Part shown: piece by piece, positions 24,297 through 34,515 of the stretch | Position numbering within the stretch: position 1 is the stretch's first letter | Layout of the letters: each line of letters begins with the position of its first letter | The notes under the pieces: generated by a model | The model's database searches: none | The model's input: the letters and a program-made list of their open reading frames with translations, nothing else | What the model was told of the DNA's origin: nothing | Assembly (NCBI GenBank): GCA_964019135.1 | Contig: OZ025265.1 | Coordinates: 21,489,143-21,553,142, forward strand | Source: Arenicola marina | Taxonomy: Eukaryota; Annelida; Polychaeta; Arenicolidae | Length of the DNA: 64,000 nt | Reading direction: 5' to 3' | Translations under genes and position numbers: made by a program

Positions 24297-24369
24297 GCCT
24301 ATGCTTGGAAACAAATAATGAATAACGTTAGCAACGTGTAGCAACGCGTAGCAACTGAATCTATAATCA

Positions 24370-24450
24370 CAGGAGTGGGACCAAATCCCTCTGGTGCCTC
24401 ATCCACCCTTCAACCCTCATTTTGAGCGGGATACAGTGCTCGTACGAAAT
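24370..24450 (+). repeat. Dispersed repeat, inverted partner of 16615-16685
   Basis: CCTCTGGTGCCTCATCCACC then CTTCAACCCTCATTTTGAGC and GGGATACAGTGCTCGTACG. This is the reverse complement of 16615-16685. Confidence 0.75.
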
Positions 24451-24574
24451 GCCTCCTTTTCTTATCTGAATCAGCGACCCTTAAAACCCCTATATACCAA
24501 TTTTCATGCTTTCCGCCGGAAACGAACATCTTTTGCACATATCGATCCCACTAAATGGAGGTGCAAGGCAGACG

Positions 24575-24787
24575 AGGGCAGAGTGCCGCTGTTAAGGGCT
24601 GAGTGCCGCTGTGAAGGCCTGAGTGCCGCTGTTAAGGGCTGAGTGCCGCTGTGAAGGGCTGAGTGCCGCTGTGAAGGGCTGAGTGCCGCTGTGAAGGGCT
24701 GAGTGCCGCTGTTAAGGGCTGAGTGCCGCTGTTAAGGGCTGAGTGCCGCTGTCGAGGGCTGAGTGCCGCTGCCAAGGGCTGAGTGCC
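24575..24787 (+). repeat. 20-bp minisatellite, about 10 copies
   Basis: The unit is GGGCTGAGTGCCGCTGTTAA, with TTAA/TGAA/CGAG/CCAA variation at the same four positions. The first and last units are incomplete. The 20-bp period shifts the reading frame at each unit, so it is not coding. Confidence 0.97.
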
Positions 24788-25585
24788 AAAACAACTCACG
24801 TAAGTGGCATTAATGTGTTTATATGATTTATTATTTTATATTAAGCTATCTCAATCGGTATGGTTGCTAACCACTGTAATATGATATTCATGTATATATG
24901 AGTATGAATTGAATGGTGATGTATGAATGTGAATATGACCTTTGTATATATTTTATTTGTAGCCGTGATGGTGCAGATCATAATAAAGCTAATGACCTCA
25001 TACAAGACTCGTCTTGCCCGAGACAACGTGACAAAATGAATAAATAAAATCGATATAGCACTACAAAGTAACGACGTCAACACGCCGCTCAGTGTATGAA
25101 TTTTTATTGTATTGTGTCTTACGTTGCTTGGTTAAGAAACCCTTGAGATGTGATCTTAAAAAGAGGCCCACATTTTTGGAATTTCGCACTATTACACTTT
25201 TAAATTTTTCATACATATAGCGCAGATCACACGTAACATTACCATAATTTTTTAGTTCATTTCTTTGCAGGTATAGTACATATATAAAGTAGCTTACAAT
25301 ACTTATTAACGGATAAGGTATCCTGTCACAGTCCATGTGGAATTGTATTTCAATAGCAATGGTGTTCGGTGTACACGGTGTTTCCGCTCCAAAATTGTTT
25401 GCTTGCTAAAAGAGCAAAATAAATTACCGGTTATCCGGCGTTATTAGATCCAGATGGCAACAGTATCTTCGATAATACAGGCTCCACTGCTCGGGGATTT
25501 ATTTCTCAGCCAATCATCGCTTGTAGGGGCGATATCAGATAGCCCCGAGCAGACCGAATGCAATCTCCATCTAGATCTCCGTCAG
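24788..25585. other. AT-rich intergenic DNA, nothing recognised
   Basis: No gene or repeat is supported. Minus-strand frames of 80 and 91 codons at 24841-25336 overlap and show no domain. Confidence 0.5.
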
Positions 25586-26518
25586 ATAGTCTAAAGACCT
25601 AAAGACGATGTTCGGGATGTCATCCATATCTTGGACACGAACAAGGCGACGGGGTATGCCAGGATTGACCCGAAGATGCTAAAAGAAGGTGGTAACGCCA
25701 TAGCTGAATCCTTGTCAATACTCTTTGTCTTATGTCTCGACCAATGCAGGATGCCTCGACTTTGGATTATAGCTAATGTAGTCCCAATACACAAAAAGGG
25801 TCTGCGTTCCCAGGTCAACAACTATTGGCCAGTTTTTTTCTCTCTTAAATTGCGTAGGTAAACTGCTAGGGCGTGTGGTTTTCACGCACACATTCAACTA
25901 CCTAATACGAGATAATAACATTCTCAATAGATTCTAGTCGCGTCAGATCCCGAGGCACAGGACTTTTCAGGGGCGGATCTAGGAATTTGCGAAGGGGGGG
26001 GGAGGGGTTGCTCTCTGAAAACTTGCGACCGGGGGAGGGGCGGGTTGCTCTCTGAAAAAACTTGCGACCGGGGGTGGGGGGGGGCTGCTTGGAGAAGCCG
26101 ACTTTAACAGTGTATGTTCAGGTTCCCAAGGGGGGGGGGGGGGGGGGGTTGCAGCCCCTGTAACCCCCCCCCCCCTGGATCCGCCCCTGACTTTTTGAGG
26201 GATACCGTTTTATTCCTGGGCACCAACTTGTTGAGATATACCATTTGTTTTGAAAAGCCCTAGACAAGAATGAGACGGTAAATGCCGTTTTCTGTGATAT
26301 TTCGAAGGCATTCAGGACGGTATGGCACGACGGTCTCATGAGTTAACTGGTTTAGGAATTACATGTGTGATTGGCAGCAGAGAGTTGTTGTTGATGCAGC
26401 TTACTCCGAGTCCGAGTGGGACTCAATTACAGCAGGGGTACCCCAAGGTTGGATACTGGGACCTCTTTCGTTTCTCGTCCGCATTAATGACTTAACCAAC
26501 GAGCTTGGAAGTAACATA
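25586..26518 (+). pseudogene. LINE reverse transcriptase, 5' half (interrupted copy)
   Basis: Translation gives the fingers and palm of a CR1/jockey-type reverse transcriptase: LDTNKATGYARIDPKMLKEG, WIIANVVPIHKKG, GKLLGRVVFTHTFNYL, then KNETVNAVFCDISKAF (motif A), AGVPQGWILGPLSFLVRIND (motif B) and LTNELGSNIK. There are several stops and shifts, including a TAA just after motif A (near 26343). A MITE (25968-26189) is inserted between motifs 2 and A. A much larger insertion begins right after GSNIK, where the FADD motif should follow. The other half of the gene is at 33381-34140. Endonuclease sequence is not seen upstream, so this copy was probably 5'-truncated. Confidence 0.8.
25968..26189. 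mobile_element. CAGGGGCGGATC-ended MITE (hAT-like) inside the LINE
   Basis: Ends CAGGGGCGGATCTAG and CTGGATCCGCCCCTG are inverted repeats. ACTTTT is present on both sides (25962-25967 and 26190-26195), part of what would be an 8-bp hAT duplication. Inside are tandem TTGCTCTCTGAAAACTTGCG blocks and G/C runs. It interrupts the reverse transcriptase of the surrounding LINE. Noncoding. Confidence 0.8.
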
Positions 26519-26607
26519 AAGCCCAGTACACACCTAAATTTGTTTCAGAAATATCGTCCTCGATTTATTGTTAAGTCAAACCTGTATGAAGCGCATTGTA
26601 ACTTTAT

Positions 26608-27020
26608 GACAGCTGTACAGACAATATGAGATATTTGAGGTGATAACCATCATAATAATCAAAAACCTTCACCACGTAACAATGTGGAATTAACTGGCTA
26701 ACAACCCAGGCCTTATATATAAGGTCTGATATATTATAATTAAACTGTAATGCTTGATAATAAGCCGCTATTGTGTAATAGTTACATTATATATTAACCG
26801 ACCTTAATGTCGCGTTAGCTGTACAAACAAGCTGAGATATTTGAGGTGTTAACCATCATAACAAGCCAAACCTTAAATGACATGAACCTAACAATGACTC
26901 ACCACGGAACAATGTGGAAATAAATGGCTGACAACCCTGACCTTGTAAGGTGTGAATAATTAATATATATTAATTGTAATGTTTGATAATAAGCCGATAT
27001 GGTGTCAAAGTTACACTGTA
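26608..27020 (+). repeat. ~200-bp direct repeat, two copies
   Basis: GACAGCTGTACAGACAATATGAGATATTTG at the first copy (shared core GAGATATTTGAGGTG, TAACCATCATAA, CACGKAACAATGTGGAA, TAATAAGCCG) is repeated from about 26816. It lies inside the left part of the 6.9-kb insertion. Noncoding. Confidence 0.75.
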
Positions 27021-27351
27021 TATTAATTTTTGCTGGGGCCATACGCCTAACAACGTGACAAACGGAAAGACCGGTGGTGATGGGGAAGGCGGTGGGGAAT
27101 TGCGCTCCGCTGCTTATCAGTCAACTTAGATATAACACTGAAGTTCTTCAGAGACAAAAACAGACACGCCCAAGCAAACAGGACACAAAAAGAGCACGAA
27201 TGTGCGAGCGTGAAATATCAACACGTCTTCCTTGCTCGGGAGAGATGTCGTCTGTGTTTGAATACCCGTGGATTTAGACCCCGGCTGCAGCCGAAGAAAA
27301 AATACCGCGATCGCGCGAGTCACATAATCGACCGCAGCATTCCGCGGTCGA

Positions 27352-27532
27352 ATTTTTCCGTCGAAACACTCTGGTGTGTACTGGGATGTTCCCGAGACTT
27401 TGTGCCCGAAGTTCTAGCATGTTTGAATTTGGGAAACAAAGTTTCCACATCATTAGTATTACAACCAATGAGTACTCGACTTACTGTCACGTGGCAGCGA
27501 ATGGGATCATGTGACAACACCAGATTAATACA
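27352..27532 (+). repeat. Internal inverted repeat, left arm
   Basis: Contains GGTGTGTACTGGG, CGAGACTTTGTGCCCGAAG, TTCTAGCATGTTTGAATTTG and GGAAACAAAGTTTCCACATC. The reverse complement occurs at 33068-33249 with scattered differences. Confidence 0.8.
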
Positions 27533-29137
27533 CGGGTTTACACTTTGCGGTAGACGTCACAACAAGCGCGCGTTCCTTCATACTTGATGGCCTGGGGGTG
27601 GGGACACTACCGTTATAATGGTGGGGGGTCATATGCGAGCGAGAGAAATGAACTTGATTTGTTGGTGATCGCGAGAGCAAATTATGGTTCTAAAAGGCAT
27701 CAGCAATCAACAGCAGATTGCATAATCACAATGGGGCGCGAATCCGTGAAACCACCCGGGAGAGCTGCTTTGACGTTTTCGGTTCCGCAAAACTGTCTGT
27801 TTGATCATCACATAAGATTTTGAACATGGGGAAATTGAGAGAAAATACAGGTTTCTGCCCTGGGGAAAGGGAAAAAAGGGGATCATTTGAGTGGTAGATA
27901 TGTGCCTTTATGTAGTGCCCCCCCGTCCTCCCCTCTCCCGGCTTGATGGCTGACGTTTGTGGTTAGTGGAGCTTCATCAAATGACATATTTCTTTTGGAT
28001 ATTGAACAACAACATTATCGCAAAAGAAAGGAAAGTAATGCTGATTTAATTAGAACCTGTCCATTAATTTCGGGGGATCGCTCCAATTGTATAGAATATA
28101 TCTACTAGGCCAGGGTCCTTCTGGGGGAGGGGTGGTTAAATGCAGGCGCGGATCCAAGGGGTGAGGGGGGGGGGGGTGGGGGTGGGGGCACGAATCATGA
28201 GATGGCAAAATATTCAATAAAACAACAGCAGCTACGCAGGCATCGACTGGTCCGCGATTGTCAGCCATTTGATGCTAATGTCCATTGAGACCGACCTCCG
28301 CCGAGGCCTCCTCAGCCCGGGAGAGCCGAAAGAAGACAAGGGAGGGTGGGAGCCACCCCTCGAGGCACTCCCGGAGACGGGGACCGGGAGTGCCTTGGTC
28401 CCCGACGCACGCGTCAGACGGAGACTACCGCCATCGAGATGCCCCCGCCAGTCCCGGCAAGATCGAAGATTCCGATCCCCCAGCCTACCCAGTAGACGGA
28501 CGGACGACAGACAACCCCTAACGCTGACGACCCGGACCCGGACACGGACAACGAACAAGACCACCCCCCCCCCAGGACCTAAGAGAACAATGAAAACCAC
28601 ACCACGGATTATACCCCACCCAATTCGAAACCAACTTTAATAGTAATGGATTACACTCACTATTTGGATAATATTTCACCCGATCAGGACTATAACACAG
28701 GAACGCAGGACTGTAGTGTGTTCACATTTATATGGATAATCGGATTTTCATTTCAGCCCACAGGTAATGTGTTTATAACCAGTGTTGTATGTATTAGTAA
28801 TGTATGTTTAGTTAAGCCCCAGCCCATAGGCCCAGACCTAGCCTGTTCCCATTTGTCTAAACTTCGTAGCACGGTCGCCCTCCTAATATTTCTTTTAACG
28901 CTCAATTTACACGCGCCCACCTTTCAAGCTAAGCACCGCAGGCGTGACCTGCAGTCGAGCCGTGTGCAGCACACGAAGCCCATACCCCCCCTCCCCCTCC
29001 CCTCCCCCGACACCCAACTCCTACGCCGTCTGGCTTTTTCAGACGATGCGACAACGTCATATCTGTTGCCTATGGCAACGCCCTTTTAGCAAGCCAAATA
29101 GTCTAGCATTACGACCTCGGCGTGAACTCCTAAAGCC
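27533..29137. other. Unassigned interior of the 6.9-kb insertion
   Basis: A GC-rich, proline/arginine-rich open stretch at about 28262-28640 is followed by an ATG at 28646 that opens a 147-codon frame (MDYTHYLDNISPDQDYNTGT). The first looks like low-complexity coding or an ORF1/gag-like remnant, but no zinc knuckle or known domain is visible. I cannot assign it. A half MITE end (GCGCGGATCCAAGGGG) is at about 28145. Confidence 0.35.
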
Positions 29138-29297
29138 TAGCTCACACTGTGCCGGTGTTGGCTACGGTTTACCCCGGTCCTCCCCGGTCCTTCCCGGTCT
29201 ATATACCGGGACGAACCGGGGCCATCTCGCAACATTTTGGCGCTAAAACAGTAGGCCACGGTGTTACTACGGTGCTGGTACGGTATGCCACGGTATA

Positions 29298-30252
29298 GGG
29301 CTATACAGTTCTCGCGATCGGGCCGCGAGACTTCAGTTTTGGGGACAAACAAACACACGTGCTCCATGTTGAAGTATAGGCAGCTATAAGTCAATTTCTT
29401 TTCAGGTTTATTCTAAAGACTATGAGTACCATTTCACTACACATGGCTATGGGAGATATACGTTAAAATATTTCGAGGCAATGAAGCGCAGAACTTTGGG
29501 AATGTAACTGGAAAAATCCGTCTTCAAAACACTCGAAAGCTAAAAATAACGTTCTAAATTTAGCCCTGCACCCGGGCTTTTGCAAGTTCCTCAAACAGCG
29601 AGTGACGTCACAGACGTTCGCGTGCCTCCGCGGTAACAAAAATGACGACAGCAAGTGATCGACTTAACCATTCCGCTGTCAAAATGTGTAGCACATGGAG
29701 TAACAGCACACGGATGCGTCATTAAACCACATGGTAAAGATACAATAAGACCAGTTGGATGTTTTCGTATCACTTTTGGATCACAAAAAAAAAGTATCTT
29801 CATTTTTGTAAGTTTTCTGTTTGAAGAGTAGCGCCAACGTTGTCACCGGGGAGAATCCGTGTGACGTCATAATGCCTCGTTTTCGTAGCAAATGCAAAAA
29901 AACGTGAATTTCTCAGTCGTATTGTCCCGTCTTAACAAATATTCGTTATTGTGATGTTGCAAACGAACAAAAAATATGTCGTCTATCCGTCTTGTGAAGC
30001 TATATTTCTTAAATATTCTTAATCATATCGCTGGGCCTTCCGCAATGGACCCACCCCTCGGCGCCTGGCTTTTGCTCAGGTAGTCTGGTTCCCAGTCTCT
30101 CTCTTTGCGTAACATACACGTCACACCTACGTCACAGATAGTCAGGATACCAGTGTGCGCAGAGATTCTAAACTCGTTCCGAACACGTGCTTCGTTTGTT
30201 TGTCCCCAAAATGAGTAAACCGGACGTCTAAGCGAACGAGACTTTATAGCCC
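29298..30252 (+). mobile_element. ~950-bp MITE (GGGCTATA family), copy 2, inside Harbinger
   Basis: Begins GGGCTATACAGTTCTCGCG and ends GACTTTATAGCCC. TATA lies on both sides, consistent with a TA or TATA target duplication. It is highly similar to the copies at 23351 and 46223. Its insertion within the Harbinger left array shows it moved after that element. Confidence 0.88.
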
Positions 30253-30509
30253 TATATCAAGGTGTCACCACGGTAGATGCCGGTACTACTACGGTTTTAC
30301 TAAGAATTGACTACGGATCATCACGGTAGGCTAAGGTTCATCCAGGTACCACTAAGGTATCACCACGGTTTTTCAAGGTGTGACTACGGTTTGTCCCGGT
30401 TTACCAAGGTTATGCCACGGTATACCAAGGTGGTACTACGGTCGTGTCCGGTCGTGCCACGGTTTCACTACGGTCTCACTACGGTGACGCTACGGTAACC
30501 GTGTCAGGG

Positions 30510-31400
30510 CGTTGCCTCATGGATGTCAGCAGGCACTGGAACCTGTGTGCTAGGATGCCGAAAGCGTTCTCAACTATTCTTAGAGCCCTGGACAGCCAAT
30601 AATTAAAGATTCTCTCAACATCAGTGAGTTGCGTTTTGGAGAACGGTTTTCCTTAGCCAGGTCCTCAGGGCGAAGGCGTCATCAGCAGCTATGAAGTATG
30701 GTATGTCCTTGTTATCACCAGACAGTGCATGGGGCGCGGGGAGTCCTATGGTTCCTTCTTCAATGGCCAGAGTTGTTGAATACTTGGGCATCTCCGGAAG
30801 ATCCATTGGCACCAACGTCCACCCAGGTGAATTTGTAGTCTGCGTCCACCACAGCCATGAGGATGATCGCATGGAAGCCCTTGTAGTTATACTAGATTGA
30901 TCCCCCTTTGTTTGGACACCTAATGGCTATGTGTTTGCTATCCAGAGCACCTATACATTTACGGAAGTGCCATCTCTGCCCGAATTTCTCAGCTACAGAT
31001 GTCCATTCTTGGTCAGGTACCCGGAAGCCATACATGAGTAAGTGGTAATGATCACTTGTGGCTAGGTACCTCAGATTTATGGCCAACTTCAACCCAGGTT
31101 CCAGAGCCTTGCGCGACCATGTTTCTTGGTTCGTGATTCTGTTCTCCAGTTGCAGGAGTAGTTGTTTAAACATTTCTGGATTCACACGTAGGAAGTTCTT
31201 AAAGGCTCTCCCATCTTCAACACGCCATTCGTTCATCAGACGTGTGTACTGCCCTAGTGTCACTCGCCTCTCGGCCCAAGGTCTCACCCACACAGTTCTC
31301 TCTTTCCCTCTTTCTTTTCATTATTCTGTTTTGCTGAATAACTTGGAGCATCGCCATGTTGTTTGTAGCCTGCTGTCTGTTCAACTGCAGTTGCCAGTTC
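30510..31400 (-). pseudogene. Harbinger transposase (HARBI1-like), disrupted
   Basis: DDE-type transposase fragments run in order on the minus strand: WVRPWAERR, FLRVNPEMFKQLLLQL, RKALEPGLKLAINLRYLA, LLMYGFRV, FGQRWHFRKCIGALDSKHIA (first D), FHAIILMAVVDADYKF, DVGANGSSGDAQVF (second D), DDAFALRTWLRK, and YWLSRALRIVENAFGILAHR (E). So all three catalytic acids are present in the DNA. The gene is broken by a TAG after KGGSI, by frame changes near VFNN, before the LTDVERIF block and in the N-terminal 30-40 codons, and by an apparent in-frame loss of about 40 residues after YGFRV. It would normally cut and paste the element through the terminal repeats. Confidence 0.9.
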
Positions 31401-31865
31401 ATCAGTTAAAGTCTGTTCCAGTAGTTGTTGACGACAAGATCTAGGATGCGTCTCCTTCCAGGGATGAAGCACCAAGTGATTTGAAACCAATGTTATCCCA
31501 CTTTTATACTACCCTAGTGCTGCCGCCACTCACCGTGGCCCCAGAACGCCACGGTCATCCCCGGTTGCCTACGGATGGCCCCGGTAGCTTGCACGGTGGT
31601 ACTACGGTGAAGTCCGGTTGTACTACGGTGGCACTAAGGTTTCACAAGGTTTGAAAATACCGGGGCTCAGTCCCGGTTCATGCCGGTAGTTTTGAACAGT
31701 TCAAAACCACCGGGGCGACCTACGGTTCACCACGGTACACCCCAGATCACCCCGGATCACCCCGGATTGACTACGGACTCGCTACGGTTGCACAGGGTTG
31801 TCCAAGGTTGTCCCCGGTTTTCAGAACCGGGGTAAACCGGGACCATGAACCGGCACAGTGTGAGC

Positions 31866-32271
31866 TACCCTTTAACGGTGCTTTTAAGATGATGTTATGT
31901 ACAGCCCGAGGCAAGGGAAGGGAAGGGATGTTTAGAAATTATAATAATGGACAGATAAAAAGCAAATCTCACGCCCAATTACTTGCATGGTTCTATTTCA
32001 GAGGCTTAATTTCAGGGAACCAAACTTATTTCCAGTTAATCAAACTGGTCAATCCCAGAGGCTTATTTTCAGGGAAACAAATTTACTTTCAGGGAATCGA
32101 ACTTAAACTTTACAGAGAAACAAGCATGGTCCTTTTCGGAAAAGTGTGCACGTTTGTTTTCAGGGTATTTTTCTTTCAGGGTCCCACTGAAAGTCCTTGG
32201 CAAAGTATGCACGTTTATTTTCAGGGTAGTTTTCTTTCAGGTTTATACTTGGCGCATGCCAACATAACCTA
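31866..32271 (+). repeat. Imperfect repeats around a TTTTCAGGG motif
   Basis: Short units such as GGCTTATTTTCAGGGAAACA recur between about 31995 and 32090. A block near TGCACGTTTRTTTTCAGGGT occurs twice (about 32147 and 32208), about 60 bases apart. Noncoding, class unknown. Confidence 0.55.
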
Positions 32272-32395
32272 ACATGAGAGTTGGAACTTTTAATACGAAC
32301 GGCATAGTTTCGGACAAAATCAGGAGAGAAAACTTATTATAGTTTTTGAAAACTAATAAACTAGACATAGCATGTAAAAAAAAATAGAATGAATT
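32272..32395 (+). mobile_element. L1-like LINE endonuclease, N-terminal scrap
   Basis: ATGAGAGTTGGAACTTTTAA opens MRVGTFNTNGIVSDKIRREN, then a stop, then FLKTNKLDIACKK. This matches the start of L1/Tx1-type ORF2, where the usual form is TFNVNGI...KR...LK....DI..LQET. Only about 40 codons remain before the next repeat. Confidence 0.5.
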
Positions 32396-32464
32396 CGTCA
32401 GGTACGGTTTATTGGGCAAAGAAGTGACCTAAATAAAAATGCTGACACTTTGTCTCGCAGAAAT

Positions 32465-32664
32465 CCAGTAAGTGGACTTCCCTCCAGAGAGAGGGCGAAA
32501 GGTAGAGATAAATACAACTCAAAGAAAAGTTTCGGAAACTTTGTGTCCGAAACCGACCCGTACACATCTGAAGTTTCTGCGACACAAAGTTTCCGAAACT
32601 TCTCTTTGAGTTGTATTTATCTCTACCTTTCGCCCTCTCCCTGGAGGGAAGTCCACTTACTTGG
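32465..32664. mobile_element. Foldback element, 200 bp
   Basis: Arms of about 83 bp (CCAGTAAGTGGACTTCCCTC ... AGTTTCGGAAACTTTGTGTC) pair almost perfectly across a loop of about 33 bases. The loop and inner arms (ACCCGTACACATCTG, CAAAGTTTCCGAAAC) reappear in the right end of the surrounding insertion near 33285-33350, so the foldback and that end are related families. Confidence 0.9.
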
Positions 32665-32666
32665 AG

Positions 32667-32969
32667 TGGGGGGAGGGGGGGGGGGGCAAGGGGTATTTGC
32701 GTTCCTTGGGATGTGGCTTTTCATTTCACCGTGAACTGGGAATGAGGAAAATATTTCTTCGTGAACTGGGAATGTTGTATTAGCCGACCACCGTGAACAA
32801 GGATTTTCATTAATCGTGAGCTGGGAATTTTAATATTGAATGACCGTGAATCCGGAATTTCTCAATTTAGTATCGTGTGTCCGCCCTTCCATTGCATGCG
32901 GCGAGTTCTGCTTGTAATTCATCGTGACCTGGGAATAAAGAAATTATTCTTCGTGATCTGGGAACACGA
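32667..32969 (+). repeat. CGTGAACTGGGAAT-motif dispersed repeat, copy 1
   Basis: A ~300-bp family also present at 44268-44585. Inside each copy the motif CGTGAACTGGGAAT (with variants CGTGATCTGGGAA and CGTGACCTGGGAAT) recurs about eight times at irregular spacing. It starts in a G run. Noncoding; likely a MITE. Confidence 0.8.
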
Positions 32970-33067
32970 CATGGGTCCGTGAGTGGATTCGTAATCGTCC
33001 TCAGCAAGGCGATCGGCAACAACATAACATTGCGTCTCTGAGTCCATTGTCAGGTGGCATGAGTGCG

Positions 33068-33249
33068 TATTAATCTGGTGTTGTCACATGACCCCACTCG
33101 CTGCTACGTGACAGTGAGTCGAGTACTCATTGGTTGTAATACTAATGATGTGGAAACTTTGTTTCCCAAATTCAAACATGCTAGAACTTCGGGCACAAAG
33201 TTTCGGGAATATCCCGGTACACACCAGCGTGTTTCAACGGAAACAAAGT
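33068..33249 (-). repeat. Internal inverted repeat, right arm
   Basis: Reverse complement of 27352-27532 with scattered differences. Right of it, AAGTTTCGGAAAC-type units repeat several times (33300-33355) up to the end of the 6.9-kb insertion. Confidence 0.8.
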
Positions 33250-33380
33250 TTGGGTTTTTTTTTTTAGGTGTGTAAGTTTACTGGGCTTAAGATGTGTACG
33301 GGTCGGTTTTGGGCACAAAGTTTCGGAAACAAAGTTTCGGAAACAAAGTTTTCAAAACTTTTTAGGTGTGTATTGGGCTT

Positions 33381-34140
33381 AGACTTTTCGCTAGACCTAA
33401 CAAAAATAGTAGCGTGGGCCAAAAAGTGGCTTTTAGATTTAAACGCAACAAAGACTATATATCATGAACATTACGAGTAAGCTCAGCCTCGATCCTACCC
33501 AGCTCAGTATGAGTAGAAGTAATCTTGTAAACGTATCCGAGCAAAAACAATTGTGTCTTAATATTCCTATTTACTCTGAGTTACCTTGGTCCCGGCATTT
33601 CAAAGAAATATACAACAAATCTACGAGAAGGGTCGATCTTCTGTCTAGACACAGTCTCAGACTTAGTCGTCGTGCACTTGAAACGATGTACTTCTCTTTC
33701 ATCAGACCAGTACTCGAACATGCATATGTCGTGTGGGCCGGGTGTTCTCAGTATGAGTCGGACTAATTAGAATCGGTACAGATAAGGGCTGGACGTGTTG
33801 TAAGTGGTGCGATCTAATGCGCAAGCCGCACTCCGGTGCATAACGAACTGGGATGGGAAAGCCTGTCACTAAGAAAGGACAGATTCAAACTTTATTTTGT
33901 TTCACAATTTTGTTCATAACCAGGCACCTTCCTATGTGTGAAGCTTACTTCCTATGTCCGTGCCCGACCGCACTCAATATGGTTTACGTACTGCTGGCCC
34001 ACTTAATATTACGCAATTTGACCAGTCACTATACGTAGCTTGCACGACCCAATAGAATTTAAAGTCGCAATTTGTAAAATAAATAAATGGGAGTCGGGAA
34101 ATATAACTTACAACCGCAATGTATATTACTTTGGAAACAG
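33381..34140 (+). pseudogene. LINE reverse transcriptase, 3' half (interrupted copy)
   Basis: Resumes the gene left at 26518. LDLTKIVAWAKKWLLDLNAT is the segment that follows the FADD motif in CR1/jockey-type enzymes. Next come ELPWSRHFKEIYNKSTRRVD, LETMYFSFIRPVLEHAYVVW and LESVQIRAGRVVSGAI, and decayed C-terminal sequence to about 34140. Several stops and shifts are present. About 30-40 residues around the FADD motif are missing between the two halves, so the insertion came with a small deletion or the motif decayed. Confidence 0.8.
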
Positions 34141-34251
34141 AAGACTGAATGTATCGCACGCGCGTATGCGCATGAACTGCAGCTCACTGAACTTGATTTC
34201 CCGGCAGAGGGCCTTACACTTACGCCATAGTCCCTCTGCCCCACGTCAAAT

Positions 34252-34515
34252 TTAACCATTAGAATTATCCTTCATACGCAAAAATTTAAATGAATTTGAT
34301 TGTATAATTTCGCAGTTTTGCATCAAATACACCATTGTTTAGCATTTACTACCGTACCTGACGAATTCATTCGAGTTTGATTAATTAGAAGCCATGTTAT
34401 TTTCGAACTATATTTTTGATTAATAGTTTCTTACAGTGTCTTATAGTGTACTATAATTTATTTTATATAGCTAGAATTTTCTATAATAAAGGTCAGGTCA
34501 TACAAGGTCAGGTCA
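34252..34515 (+). mobile_element. Probable LINE 3' UTR and tail
   Basis: Blocks are shared with 12554-12740. It ends AATAAAGGTCAGGTCATACA followed by AGGTCAGGTCA. An AATAAA with a short pentamer-like (GGTCA)n tail is a common LINE 3' terminus (compare AATAAAACTTTATC + (TTATC)n at 7625-7655). I therefore read this as the 3' end of the split LINE. Confidence 0.5.

Larger units (their letters stand above)
29140..31865 (-). mobile_element. PIF/Harbinger DNA transposon, broken, with CGGT-rich subterminal arrays
   Basis: The terminal inverted repeats are GCTCACACTGTGCCGGT (left) and its near-complement ACCGGCACAGTGTGAGC (right), with TA on both sides. Inside each end lie long runs of degenerate TACGGT/CCACGGT/CCCCGGT units (29153-29297, 30253-30500 and 31515-31845) pointing inward. 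The centre encodes a Harbinger transposase on the minus strand. A ~955-bp MITE is inserted in the left array. Without it the element is about 1.77 kb. The Myb-like second protein usual in Harbinger elements is not seen. Confidence 0.85.
26519..33380. mobile_element. ~6.9-kb inverted-repeat insertion splitting the LINE
   Basis: The left end AAGCCCAGTACACACCTAAA and the right end (complement of TAAGCCCAATACACACCTAA) are inverted repeats placed exactly where the LINE coding sequence stops and resumes. A second inverted pair lies further in, 27352-27532 against 33068-33249, about 180 bp and clearly similar. I see no transposase belonging to this outer element. The cargo is a broken Harbinger, a foldback, a LINE scrap and low-complexity DNA. 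No exact target duplication could be fixed, so it could be several insertions stacked at one site rather than one element. Confidence 0.5.

Noticed and set aside
28646-29089. 147-codon protein MDYTHYLDNISPDQ...
   Set aside because: No domain, no repeat of the frame elsewhere, and it lies inside transposon DNA. It is left as an unassigned open stretch.
34490-34515. Paired AGGTCAGGTCA motifs as a nuclear-receptor response element
   Set aside because: They directly follow AATAAA after LINE-like 3' UTR sequence, so they are better read as the short repeat tail of a LINE.
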